Source: an uncultured Lachnospiraceae bacterium
GTDB lineage: Bacteria; Bacillota_A; Clostridia; Lachnospirales; Lachnospiraceae
Length of the DNA: 30,591 nt
Reading direction: 5' to 3'
Assembly: GCA_902787595.1 (NCBI GenBank)
Contig: CADAHD010000008.1
Location: 1-30,591, forward strand
The position numbers and the translations under genes are program-made. Position 1 is the stretch's first letter; each line of letters starts with the position of its first letter. Positions 7,602 through 14,633 of this stretch are shown one piece after another. Below the pieces are notes generated by a model. The model saw only the letters and a list, made by a program, of their open reading frames with translations, had not been told where the DNA came from and ran no database searches.

Positions 7602-7630
7602 ATTCTAGCATAAAGCCCTGTTTACTGCAA
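7602..7630 (-). promoter_or_regulatory. Sigma-A promoter for the DUF1858 gene
   Basis: Minus strand TTGCAG (7625-7630) and TAGAAT (7602-7607) with a 17-base spacer. The -10 is preceded by TGC, an extended -10. Start of transcription would be near 7595. Confidence 0.78.
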
Positions 7631-7632
7631 GA

Positions 7633-7661
7633 TTGACAAGGTTTTTTTGTGAGAATATAAT
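7633..7661 (+). promoter_or_regulatory. Perfect-consensus sigma-A promoter
   Basis: TTGACA (7633-7638), 17-base spacer, TATAAT (7656-7661): both hexamers match consensus at all six positions. It drives the repeat-containing membrane protein at 7703. Its -35 is separated by 2 bp from the -35 of the divergent promoter. Confidence 0.9.
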
Positions 7662-7702
7662 ATTATGGATTGTATCCATATTTATAGATGGGAGGGTAGA
7701 TT

Positions 7703-9805
7703 ATGGAAGGATTCGATAATAATAACATGCCCGTTAATTCGGGCGATCCGGGTATGCAGAACGGAAGCGACATACAGAATACAGCAGGAATGCCGGAAAA
7801 TGCAGGTTTCCCGGATGCATCATCAGCAATGCCGCAGAATAGCATAGCGCCGGATGCATCATCAGCAATGCCGCAAAATAGCGCAGCGCCGGATGCATCA
7901 TCAGCAATGCCGCAAAATAGCGCAGTGCCGGATGCATCATCAGCAATGCCACAGAATAGCGCAGCGCCGGATGCATCATCGGCAATGCCGCAAAATAGCG
8001 TAGCGCCGGATGCAGCGAACATGCAGCAGAATTTTGGCATGCCGGGCGTATCGGGCGGACAGGACGCTGCCCCTCAGGGAGGCGTTTTTAATCCGACTTC
8101 ATCTGATTATATGAGTCCCGTCTTTATGCAGACGCCCCCTGCAGATCCCGCGCCTTCAGGAAAAAAGAAAAAGATCTGGCCGCTGGTAGTGGGGCTGGCT
8201 GCCCTTGTACTCGTGGGCGGCGGCGTTATCCTTTTCCTTATGCGTGATGTTATCGCAAACAGCATCGCAAAATCCAGCAAGACACCCGAGGAATATCTGC
8301 GCTATGTTGTTGAAAAGCAGGATTGGGATAAGAGCCTTAAGGGATATGAGGAAGCATACAAGCAGCTTGGCGAAATGGATCAGATGAAGATGGAGGGTGA
8401 GATGCGCCTCCAGATGTCCGACGATATGCTGGATAATACGGAGAAGCTGATCGAGGAGGCTATAGAAAAAAGGAATTCTTATTATACCTATTACTGGGAT
8501 GATGATGACAGCGGCAAGACCGATATCCGACTGGATGCATGGCAGGATATAGCGCTCAAGTTTGAAGGACAGCGCGGAGAGCAGGGCGCATCAGCAATGC
8601 AGGCGGTGCAGCTTAAGGATAAGGATTATCTCATTACCTTAGAGGAAAAGTATGACGCCGACAAGTCTACGGCTTATATCCGCATCCCTCAGGTAAATGA
8701 GGATTATGCTGCGATCAATCTGAGCAATTTCCTTAAAGACGATGAACTTGATATGGTCAACAGCCTTTTTGCAAGCAACGGCGGCGGATTCAGTGCAATG
8801 CCTACACCTAAGGCGCTCAAGTCCATGAAGGAACGTTATCTTACAGCCGTACTTGATCAGGTAGATGATGTTGATATGAATGATGACAAGCTGGAAGTAA
8901 ACGGGCAGAGCATGAAATGTACTGTTTTAACCGTTGAATTTGATGAAGAGCTCCAGAAATCGATAGCAAAGGCTGTGATCGAAGAGATGATAAATGACAG
9001 CGACCTGGAAGATCTTTTCTATAACTTTATGAAGGAAGCGAATGTGGAATCTCAGGGCGTTGATCCCGACACGATCTGGGAGCAGTTTATAAAAGGGCTT
9101 GAAGATGCTGAAACCCAGTTGGATGATTATACTACAAGCTTTGAGCCGGATATACAGATTTATGTAAATAATAAGGGCAATATAGTCGGATTAAGCATGG
9201 AAGAAGGAAAGGATTCACTTATGTTCGGCTATATCGTAAAGGGCACTAAAGCCTGGTTTGAAGTGAGTGCCGTATCGGGCAAAAATGAGCTTTTCTCTGT
9301 TAAGGGAGAAGGCAGCGTGGGTATTAACGGTGCAAACATGAAGGGTACGCTTTTTATCGAGGAAGCCGACGAGCTGGAGATCCCCTTCTCTGTTGAAAAT
9401 GTATCTGACAAGGGCGGAACCTTCCGCATGGAACTGGAGCCGATCTGCGATATTATCCGTGATGAAGCGGATGACGATGACGTTGACGATCTTATGGATA
9501 TGCTGGAAGGTGAGCTGGTGCTCGAGATCAAGAGCAGCGAGCTTGAAGGGTCACAGTCTTTCTATATAGAAAACGACGGCGAGAAGCAGATAGGCATAAG
9601 TTATATATTCAAGCTTTCAAAAGCGGGAGAAATAGAATTCCCGGCCAACAAGGAGACTGTAAAGATCAACAGCACTATGGAATTACTGCCTTATGTCGGA
9701 GACTGTGATCTTGATGAATTAGTGGATATCCTGGAGCAGCTGGGACTGCCTGAGAGCTCCGGAGATGAGCTGAGAGACGAGTTTAAGTATATCAAGACAT
9801 ATTGA
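7703..9805 (+). CDS. Large membrane-anchored protein with N-terminal 13-residue repeats, function unknown
   Basis: A 700-residue protein I do not recognise. Residues 1-155 are disordered, rich in Asn, Gln, Pro, Ala and Met, and contain five nearly perfect 13-residue repeats of the form PDASSAMPQNSAA. A KKKK stop-transfer-like stretch precedes one membrane helix at about 158-181 (IWPLVVGLAALVLVGGG...). The remaining 515 residues are acidic, mostly predicted extracytoplasmic and without Cys-rich or catalytic motifs that I can see. The layout (disordered cytoplasmic tail, single helix, long external domain) suggests a surface sensor or scaffold, but that is inference. The ATG follows GGGAGGG at a good distance and the promoter is at perfect consensus. 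It is followed after 15 bp by the PfkB-type gene, which may be co-transcribed. Confidence 0.85.
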   Translation: MEGFDNNNMPVNSGDPGMQNGSDIQNTAGMPENAGFPDASSAMPQNSIAPDASSAMPQNSAAPDASSAMPQNSAVPDASSAMPQNSAAPDASSAMPQNSVAPDAANMQQNFGMPGVSGGQDAAPQGGVFNPTSSDYMSPVFMQTPPADPAPSGKKKKIWPLVVGLAALVLVGGGVILFLMRDVIANSIAKSSKTPEEYLRYVVEKQDWDKSLKGYEEAYKQLGEMDQMKMEGEMRLQMSDDMLDNTEKLIEEAIEKRNSYYTYYWDDDDSGKTDIRLDAWQDIALKFEGQRGEQGASAMQAVQLKDKDYLITLEEKYDADKSTAYIRIPQVNEDYAAINLSNFLKDDELDMVNSLFASNGGGFSAMPTPKALKSMKERYLTAVLDQVDDVDMNDDKLEVNGQSMKCTVLTVEFDEELQKSIAKAVIEEMINDSDLEDLFYNFMKEANVESQGVDPDTIWEQFIKGLEDAETQLDDYTTSFEPDIQIYVNNKGNIVGLSMEEGKDSLMFGYIVKGTKAWFEVSAVSGKNELFSVKGEGSVGINGANMKGTLFIEEADELEIPFSVENVSDKGGTFRMELEPICDIIRDEADDDDVDDLMDMLEGELVLEIKSSELEGSQSFYIENDGEKQIGISYIFKLSKAGEIEFPANKETVKINSTMELLPYVGDCDLDELVDILEQLGLPESSGDELRDEFKYIKTY
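7811..8005 (+). repeat. Five tandem 39-bp coding repeats
   Basis: Units at 7811-7849, 7850-7888, 7889-7927, 7928-7966 and 7967-8005 each begin ccggatgcatcatcagcaat, with one change in the last unit. They differ at only a few positions, mostly in the last third. A sixth unit starts at 8006 and degrades after 9 bases. Each encodes 13 residues, so copy-number changes keep frame. Confidence 0.97.
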
Positions 9806-9820
9806 GCAAAGGAGAGGCCT

Positions 9821-10741
9821 ATGAGTAATTTTGTTGTTGCAGGTATTACCCAGGTTGAAACCATAGTTAATGTGGAAAAGCTTCCCGTAGCTTATGAGCC
9901 GCTTACCTGCGTGCCCAATTCTATACATATTTCTGCGGGTGGTGATGCATACAATGAAGCTCTTGCGCTTGCCTGGCTGGGAGATAACGCGCAGCTGATG
10001 TCGGTTATCGGAAGAGAACAGGACATGAACCTGATAAATCCTCCCGGCCGGAAGGTCTCTATTTCCACGGAATATCTGCTTCCTTTGGTGGAACAGATAC
10101 CCATGCAGGTTATACTATGCGATAAAGAGAGAAAACAGCAGATATTTGAAGATATAAAGGGGTTGCGTGATATCGATTACGATATGTCCATGGTGGCTCC
10201 CTGCGTTGCCGGCAGTGATATGGTAGTTCTTTCAAATGCCAATTTCTGCAGGCCTTTCATAGAAGCAGCCAAACGTTTTAAAAAGCCGGTAGCCGTTAAT
10301 ATCCATGAATTTCATCGAGAAAAAGAGCAGTACAACGAGGATTTCCTGGAAGCGGCTTCGGTGCTTTATTTCAGTGATGATACCATTGCCGAAGACCCTT
10401 TCGATTTTGTTAAGAGCATTGCGGATAAATACGGCACGGATATCATAATACTGGGACAGGGCGCCAAGGGGCTGATACTCTATGACCGTAAGCGCAATAT
10501 AAATGTTCATTACAATACTGTGCAGACAAATGAGGTTGTGAATACAGCCGGCGCCGGAAATGCGCTTCTGGCCTGCTTTTTGCACTTCTATCTGGAAAAC
10601 GGGGATTCAACGTCAGCGATCAAGGATGCGATGCTGTTTGCTTCATATAAGATAGGTTATGTGGGAACATCCATCGGCTTCCTTACGGTAGAGCAGCTGG
10701 AACAGTGGAGAAATCTGATCTGGGGCATAAAGGCACCCTGA
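9821..10741 (+). CDS. PfkB-family carbohydrate kinase homologue with Asn at the catalytic Asp position
   Basis: A 306-residue ribokinase-fold protein. The N-terminal substrate-site motif is present as SAGGDAYNEALALAWLG, and the middle contains FEDIKGLRD and VAVNIHEF. The C-terminal signature, normally DTxGAGD with the final Asp as catalytic base, reads N241-T-A-G-A-G-N247. Replacement of that Asp by Asn would be expected to cripple phosphoryl transfer, so the protein may be a non-catalytic sugar- or nucleoside-binding homologue, or have altered chemistry. Length and fold are otherwise normal. AGGAGAGG precedes the ATG, 15 bp after the membrane protein. The stop is one base from the stop of the convergent gene at 10743. 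The substrate is unknown. Confidence 0.82.
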   Translation: MSNFVVAGITQVETIVNVEKLPVAYEPLTCVPNSIHISAGGDAYNEALALAWLGDNAQLMSVIGREQDMNLINPPGRKVSISTEYLLPLVEQIPMQVILCDKERKQQIFEDIKGLRDIDYDMSMVAPCVAGSDMVVLSNANFCRPFIEAAKRFKKPVAVNIHEFHREKEQYNEDFLEAASVLYFSDDTIAEDPFDFVKSIADKYGTDIIILGQGAKGLILYDRKRNINVHYNTVQTNEVVNTAGAGNALLACFLHFYLENGDSTSAIKDAMLFASYKIGYVGTSIGFLTVEQLEQWRNLIWGIKAP

Positions 10742-10742
10742 G

Positions 10743-11348
10743 CTATTTCATGTTTTCGAGGCTGCGCATAATGGAAGAAGATAAAGGAGAATTGAGCTCC
10801 AAAGCTTTTTTGATCAGGCCGTCCAGCTCTGCGCTGCGGCCGGATCTTACATACAGCTCACCTAAGAGCCGGTAGGAAGCGCTTACGTCGCTTTTGCTTT
10901 CGATGGCGAATTCCAGCAGCTTAACGGCTTCGGCATCGTACCCCGCGCCTGACAGATATACGGCGTACATCTGCAAAGCTCTTACCAGTGAAGTATAGTT
11001 CTGGTCAAAGCGCATAAGATCGGGCAGATTGGCAACTCCGTAGCGTTCTTTAAGATCTGTATTTGTCAGACCGGTCAGATTGACGATCTTTTCGGACTTA
11101 AGGCTGTCAAGTATGCGCCTGCCTTCCGTTGAGTCATGGGATGTCTCGTCAGACGGAAAGGCAAAGAATTCATCGGGGATGGTAAGATAGTCCAGATCAT
11201 CCAGCGGTTTGCGGCGGACTTCATTTGCCGCGCGCTCACGTTCCTGAAATTTTTCAAGCTTCTCTTTCATGCTTCTTTCGCCTTTTTTGCCCATTATGGC
11301 TATGGCGCCAACCAGCAGAAAACAGCTTGCTAAAACCGGCATAAACAT
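10743..11348 (-). CDS. Membrane-anchored TPR-like protein, function unknown
   Basis: A 201-residue protein if translation starts at the ATG at 11348 (MFMPVLASCFLLVGAIAIMG). The frame is open further upstream, but that extension lies under a divergent small gene and has no good start, so I chose the first ATG before the membrane helix. GGAG lies 10 bases upstream. Residues 1-20 form one membrane segment, followed by a very basic stretch (KKGERSMKEKLEKFQERERAA). The C-terminal half has helix pairs like tetratricopeptide repeats (LVRALQMYAVYLSGAGYDAE, then YRLLGELYVRSGRSAE). TPRs mediate protein contacts; the partner is unknown. It converges on the PfkB-type gene with one base between stops and no terminator. 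Confidence 0.72.
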   Translation of the reverse strand: MFMPVLASCFLLVGAIAIMGKKGERSMKEKLEKFQERERAANEVRRKPLDDLDYLTIPDEFFAFPSDETSHDSTEGRRILDSLKSEKIVNLTGLTNTDLKERYGVANLPDLMRFDQNYTSLVRALQMYAVYLSGAGYDAEAVKLLEFAIESKSDVSASYRLLGELYVRSGRSAELDGLIKKALELNSPLSSSIMRSLENMK

Positions 11349-11355
11349 ATAAAAT
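11327..11355 (+). promoter_or_regulatory. Promoter for the 33-residue peptide and perhaps downstream genes
   Basis: TTGCTA (11327-11332) and TAAAAT (11350-11355) with a 17-base spacer. Transcription would start near 11362, 20 bases before the ATG. The -35 lies within the 5' end of the divergent TPR gene. Confidence 0.62.
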
Positions 11356-11381
11356 ATACTCCGAAATGTGAGGTGATAAAA

Positions 11382-11483
11382 ATGTTCAATAACAAAAAGA
11401 GAAAGGTCTTTACCACCATTATGATAATCATACTTACCCTGGCCATGGTGCTGCCTACAATAGCCGCTGCTCTGGGTAGTTGA
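11382..11483 (+). CDS. 33-residue hydrophobic peptide
   Basis: MFNNKKRKVFTTIMIIILTL followed by AMVLPTIAAALGS: a short basic N terminus and a single membrane helix of about 20 residues. GAGGTG sits 8 bases before the ATG and a good promoter lies just upstream, so translation is credible despite the size. The layout resembles the tiny single-helix proteins of Firmicutes such as the stressosome-associated Prli42 type, but sequence similarity is too thin for an assignment. The next gene starts 71 bases downstream and may be co-transcribed. The ATG lies only 33 bp from the start of the divergent TPR protein. Confidence 0.62.
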   Translation: MFNNKKRKVFTTIMIIILTLAMVLPTIAAALGS

Positions 11484-11554
11484 TAGTTTAAAACATTTTT
11501 GCGCAGGATGCAAGTTTGGCATTATGCGCCGGTGAAGGACCACGGATAATAGAG

Positions 11555-12400
11555 ATGAAGAATAACACTTATGCAAAACGCCGCTCCACCGCGCGCTTTG
11601 AATACGACGAAGCGGACAGGGAGCGTCTTTCTAATATTGTTGTCGCGGCGGCTCTGATCGTGTTCTGTCTGCTGCTGATAATTGGGTATGTTATCCGCAC
11701 CCATGTTACCCAGGTTGATACCTCCGGATATACAGGGCGTCTGGATAAGGTAGAGGATATAAACAGCGTATTGCTTTTTGAAAACACCAGAGTGGGAGAT
11801 GTTGATGTATCGGGACTCAGCGTGGCTGAGGCAAAGGCAAAGGTGCAGGAGCATCTGGACAGCATATTCGATACGCCCTTCAGCGTGATGGTGGCTCAGG
11901 ATAAGAAGGTACAGGTCAGCTTAAGAGAGCTTTCCGCATACTGGGTCAATCCCGAGGCAATAGAAGAGGCGGCGCATACCAGAGACGGGCGTGATGTGGT
12001 GGCGCGTTATACGCTTGATAAGGATATGGAGCAGGCCGGCATGGACATAGCTCTGGAAGTAAGCCTTGATAAAGAGGCTGCGATAAGCTGGCTTGAGAAG
12101 AATTGCAGCATTTATGATGCAGAGATGACCGGTTCGGAACTGGTGACGGAAGGCGGGGTTAAAAAGGTTAAGCTCGGCAGGATAGGCCAGACCCTTAATA
12201 CAGCCGAATCCGCAAGCCAGCTTATGAGCCGCGGATATGATTTTGTCAAGAGCGGTGAGAGTGTTTTCGTTCTTCCGCTTGAAGAATTATATCCCCCTTC
12301 GGTGCCTGAAGGCTACGAGGATTATCCGGGGATAATGGATCTGGTAATGGCGGCGGAAGCCGAGGCAGCAGCTGCTGCTGCGGAGGATGGACAGCCGTGA
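11555..12400 (+). CDS. Membrane-anchored protein with PG_binding_4-like domain
   Basis: A 281-residue protein from the ATG at 11555; an in-frame TTG at 11516 would add 13 residues. Neither start has a strong ribosome binding site (GAAGGA is 15 bases before the ATG), so the start is uncertain. A basic cytoplasmic leader is followed by one membrane helix at about residues 28-48 (VVAAALIVFCLLLIIGYVI). The external part begins VGDVDVSGLSVAEAKAKVQE, close to the repeat found at the N terminus of VanW/YoaR proteins and some L,D-transpeptidases (Pfam PG_binding_4), but no VanW or YkuD domain follows. The C terminus is an Ala/Glu-rich tail. Likely located at the cell wall. Its TGA overlaps the next start in GTGA. 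Confidence 0.75.
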   Translation: MKNNTYAKRRSTARFEYDEADRERLSNIVVAAALIVFCLLLIIGYVIRTHVTQVDTSGYTGRLDKVEDINSVLLFENTRVGDVDVSGLSVAEAKAKVQEHLDSIFDTPFSVMVAQDKKVQVSLRELSAYWVNPEAIEEAAHTRDGRDVVARYTLDKDMEQAGMDIALEVSLDKEAAISWLEKNCSIYDAEMTGSELVTEGGVKKVKLGRIGQTLNTAESASQLMSRGYDFVKSGESVFVLPLEELYPPSVPEGYEDYPGIMDLVMAAEAEAAAAAAEDGQP

Positions 12401-12894
12401 CATATGATATACTGGTAAGCGGATGCATAGCATCAGGCGGGGCGCGCGAATTGGCAAAGCAGCATATGCAGAAGCTGCTTGAAAGATACAGCGAAAGCTA
12501 TATCAGGAAAGCGCTGGAGCGTAAGGATCCCGAGCCGGTGCTGCCGGCGCTTAAAGGCATAAAGAGTATAAGACCCATCGCGGAAGGCGGCATATACGCC
12601 GCATTGTGGGAGAGCGCTAAAGAGCTTGACTGCGGGCTGAGGGTGCAGCTCTATGACATACCCGTATTTCAGGATACCATAGAGATATGCAACACCCTTG
12701 ACGCCGACCCTTATACGATCGGATCGGAAGGACAGTTTCTGATATATGCGGAGAACGGCTTAAGCGCCTTAGAGGAGCTCAGAGCAGCAGGATATACGGA
12801 AGCCCAATTGATAGGGCATACTTCGCAGGATAAAAAAAGGCTTATCATTTACGGGGAAGTGGAGAGATTTCTGACGCCCCCCGAAAGAGGATGA
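12397..12894 (+). CDS. Stand-alone AIR-synthase C-terminal domain (HypE-like)
   Basis: A 165-residue protein matching only the C-terminal half of AIR-synthase/HypE-type proteins: EGGIYAALWESAKELDCGLR, then DIPVFQDTIEICNTLDADPY, then a glycine-containing SEGQFLIYAENG and a closing RLIIYGEVERFLTPPERG. Full-length relatives are about 330 residues and carry an N-terminal ATP-binding half with a DxG/DD motif, which is absent here. The first 55 residues (ARELAKQHMQKLLERYSES) are a helical segment seen at the domain junction in relatives. The GTG start overlaps the previous stop in GTGA, with GGAGG upstream, so it is translationally coupled. The function is unclear; it might pair with another subunit. 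Confidence 0.72.
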   Translation: MTYDILVSGCIASGGARELAKQHMQKLLERYSESYIRKALERKDPEPVLPALKGIKSIRPIAEGGIYAALWESAKELDCGLRVQLYDIPVFQDTIEICNTLDADPYTIGSEGQFLIYAENGLSALEELRAAGYTEAQLIGHTSQDKKRLIIYGEVERFLTPPERG

Positions 12895-12912
12895 TACGAA
12901 AGGAGAGACAAA

Positions 12913-13398
12913 ATGCTTAGAGAAGAGATCTTAAAAAATATAGAGAGGGACAGTCGTGTAGATCTGCACGAACTGGCGGTACGCCTTGGGGCCGCGGATG
13001 AGGAAGTGGCGGCACAGATGAAGCAGATGGAGGAAGAAGGAGTCATCTGCGGATATCATACAATGATAGACTGGGAAAAGACTTCGATGGAAAGCGTTAC
13101 TGCGCTTATCGAAGTGCGCTGTACCCTGCAGAGAGGCCAGGGCTTTGACCGCATTGCAGAACGCATCTATATGTATCCCGAAGTTAAGAGCGTTTATCTC
13201 ATAAGCGGCGGCTACGATCTGCTGGTCACCCTTGAGGGCAAATCCATAAAGGAAGTCAGCAGCTTTGTATCGGACAAGCTTTCCACGCTGGAGAATGTGC
13301 TCAGTACGGCAACTCACTTTATCCTTAAGAAATACAAGGATCACGGCACCATCATGGCTAAGAAGAGTGAGGACGAGAGGCAGGTGATCACACCGTGA
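12913..13398 (+). CDS. Lrp/AsnC-family transcriptional regulator
   Basis: A 161-residue protein with an N-terminal winged helix-turn-helix (RDSRVDLHELAVRLGAADEE, then EEGVICGYHTMIDWEK) and a C-terminal ligand-binding RAM domain (VTALIEVRCT, VYLISGGYDLLVTLEGKSI, STATHFILKKYKDHG). These proteins sense amino acids and form octamers that bend DNA. GGAGAG lies upstream of the ATG. Its stop overlaps the start of the aminotransferase gene in GTGA, which suggests that it controls or responds to the amino acid handled by that enzyme (inference from context). Length is typical. Confidence 0.93.
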   Translation: MLREEILKNIERDSRVDLHELAVRLGAADEEVAAQMKQMEEEGVICGYHTMIDWEKTSMESVTALIEVRCTLQRGQGFDRIAERIYMYPEVKSVYLISGGYDLLVTLEGKSIKEVSSFVSDKLSTLENVLSTATHFILKKYKDHGTIMAKKSEDERQVITP

Positions 13399-14558
13399 GA
13401 GACCCGTTATCAAATGCAATCAAGGGCATAAAACCCTCAGGCATACGTAAGTTTTTTGATATTGCCAGCGAGATGAAAGATGTCATCTCTCTTGGCGTGG
13501 GCGAGCCGGATTTTGACACCCCCTGGCATATAAGGGATGAGGGTATTTATTCCCTCGAAAAAGGCCGTACCTTTTATACATCAAATACAGGCTTAAAGGA
13601 ACTGCGTACGGAGATCAATAATTATCTGACCAGGCGCATAGGCGTATCCTATGATCCGGATAATGAGATAATGGTGACTGTGGGCGGTTCGGAAGGCATA
13701 GATATAGCGATGCGCGCCATGCTGGATCCGGGAGACGAAGTGCTGATACCCCAGCCTTCCTATGTTTCCTATGAGCCCTGCTGTATACTGGCAGGCGGCA
13801 AACCGGTGATCATCAATCTGAAAGAAGAAAACGAATTCCGACTGACGGCGGCTGAACTGGAAGAGGCCATCACCGAAAAGACCAAGCTTCTGGTGCTGCC
13901 TTTCCCCAATAATCCTACCGGCGCGATAATGGAGCGTTCCGATCTGGAAGCAGTGGCAAAGGTTATCGAGAAGCATGACCTGTATGTGATCAGTGATGAG
14001 ATCTATTCCGAGCTTTCTTACAAAGGCGATCATGTATCCATTACGCAGCTACCGGGCATGAGAGAGCGCACCGTTCTGATCAACGGTTTCTCAAAGGCTT
14101 ATGCGATGACAGGCTGGAGACTGGGTTATGCCTGCGCGCCTTCCGTGATCTTAAAACAGATGCTCAAGATACATCAGTTCGCCATAATGTGCGCGCCTAC
14201 CACCAGCCAGTATGCTGCTGTGGAAGCGCTTAAGAACGGAGATGAAGATGTGGCACAGATGAGGGATGCATACAACCAGCGCAGACGTTTCCTTATGGAA
14301 CGCTTTAAGGAAATGGGACTGCAGTGCTTTGAACCTTACGGAGCGTTTTATGTTTTCCCCTGTATAAAGGAATTCGGCTTAAGCTCCGATGATTTTGCGA
14401 TGCGCTTTGTGAAGGAAGAGCATGTTGCGGTAGTACCGGGAACCGCTTTCGGTGACTGCGGCGAGGGCTATCTGCGCATATCCTATGCATATTCGATCGA
14501 AGCTCTGAGAGCTGCATTGGAGCGTATGGAGAAGTTTTTAAAGAAGTTAAGGGGCTGA
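13395..14558 (+). CDS. PLP-dependent class I/II aminotransferase
   Basis: A 387-residue fold-type I aminotransferase of the aspartate/aromatic group. Visible features are VGEPDFDTP near the N terminus, the FPNNPTGAIM Asn/Pro loop, VISDEIYSEL with the Asp that contacts the pyridine nitrogen, and NGFSKAYAMTGWRLGYA with the Schiff-base Lys234. The C-terminal Arg for the substrate carboxylate is in YLRISYA. Length is normal. The GTG start overlaps the Lrp/AsnC stop, a translational coupling rarely without functional meaning. It moves amino groups between an amino acid and 2-oxoglutarate; the preferred amino acid (aspartate, aromatic or branched) cannot be read from the sequence. Confidence 0.93.
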   Translation: MRDPLSNAIKGIKPSGIRKFFDIASEMKDVISLGVGEPDFDTPWHIRDEGIYSLEKGRTFYTSNTGLKELRTEINNYLTRRIGVSYDPDNEIMVTVGGSEGIDIAMRAMLDPGDEVLIPQPSYVSYEPCCILAGGKPVIINLKEENEFRLTAAELEEAITEKTKLLVLPFPNNPTGAIMERSDLEAVAKVIEKHDLYVISDEIYSELSYKGDHVSITQLPGMRERTVLINGFSKAYAMTGWRLGYACAPSVILKQMLKIHQFAIMCAPTTSQYAAVEALKNGDEDVAQMRDAYNQRRRFLMERFKEMGLQCFEPYGAFYVFPCIKEFGLSSDDFAMRFVKEEHVAVVPGTAFGDCGEGYLRISYAYSIEALRAALERMEKFLKKLRG

Positions 14559-14633
14559 TCCGCCGGCACCCTCAGCCGGAAATTAAAGCGCGAGCGGGGT
14601 GCACAGGATCTTAACAGACAAGGAGATTACACC

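Noticed and set aside
7811..8005. CRISPR-like array
   Set aside because: The units are contiguous without unique spacers and encode protein repeats in frame.
7663..8040. Minus-strand repeat ORF (ASGAALFCGIADD)
   Set aside because: Antisense shadow of the 39-bp coding repeats; no ribosome binding site.
11349..11576. Upstream extension of the TPR gene frame on the minus strand
   Set aside because: It runs antisense under the small peptide gene, and the membrane segment begins at the chosen ATG.
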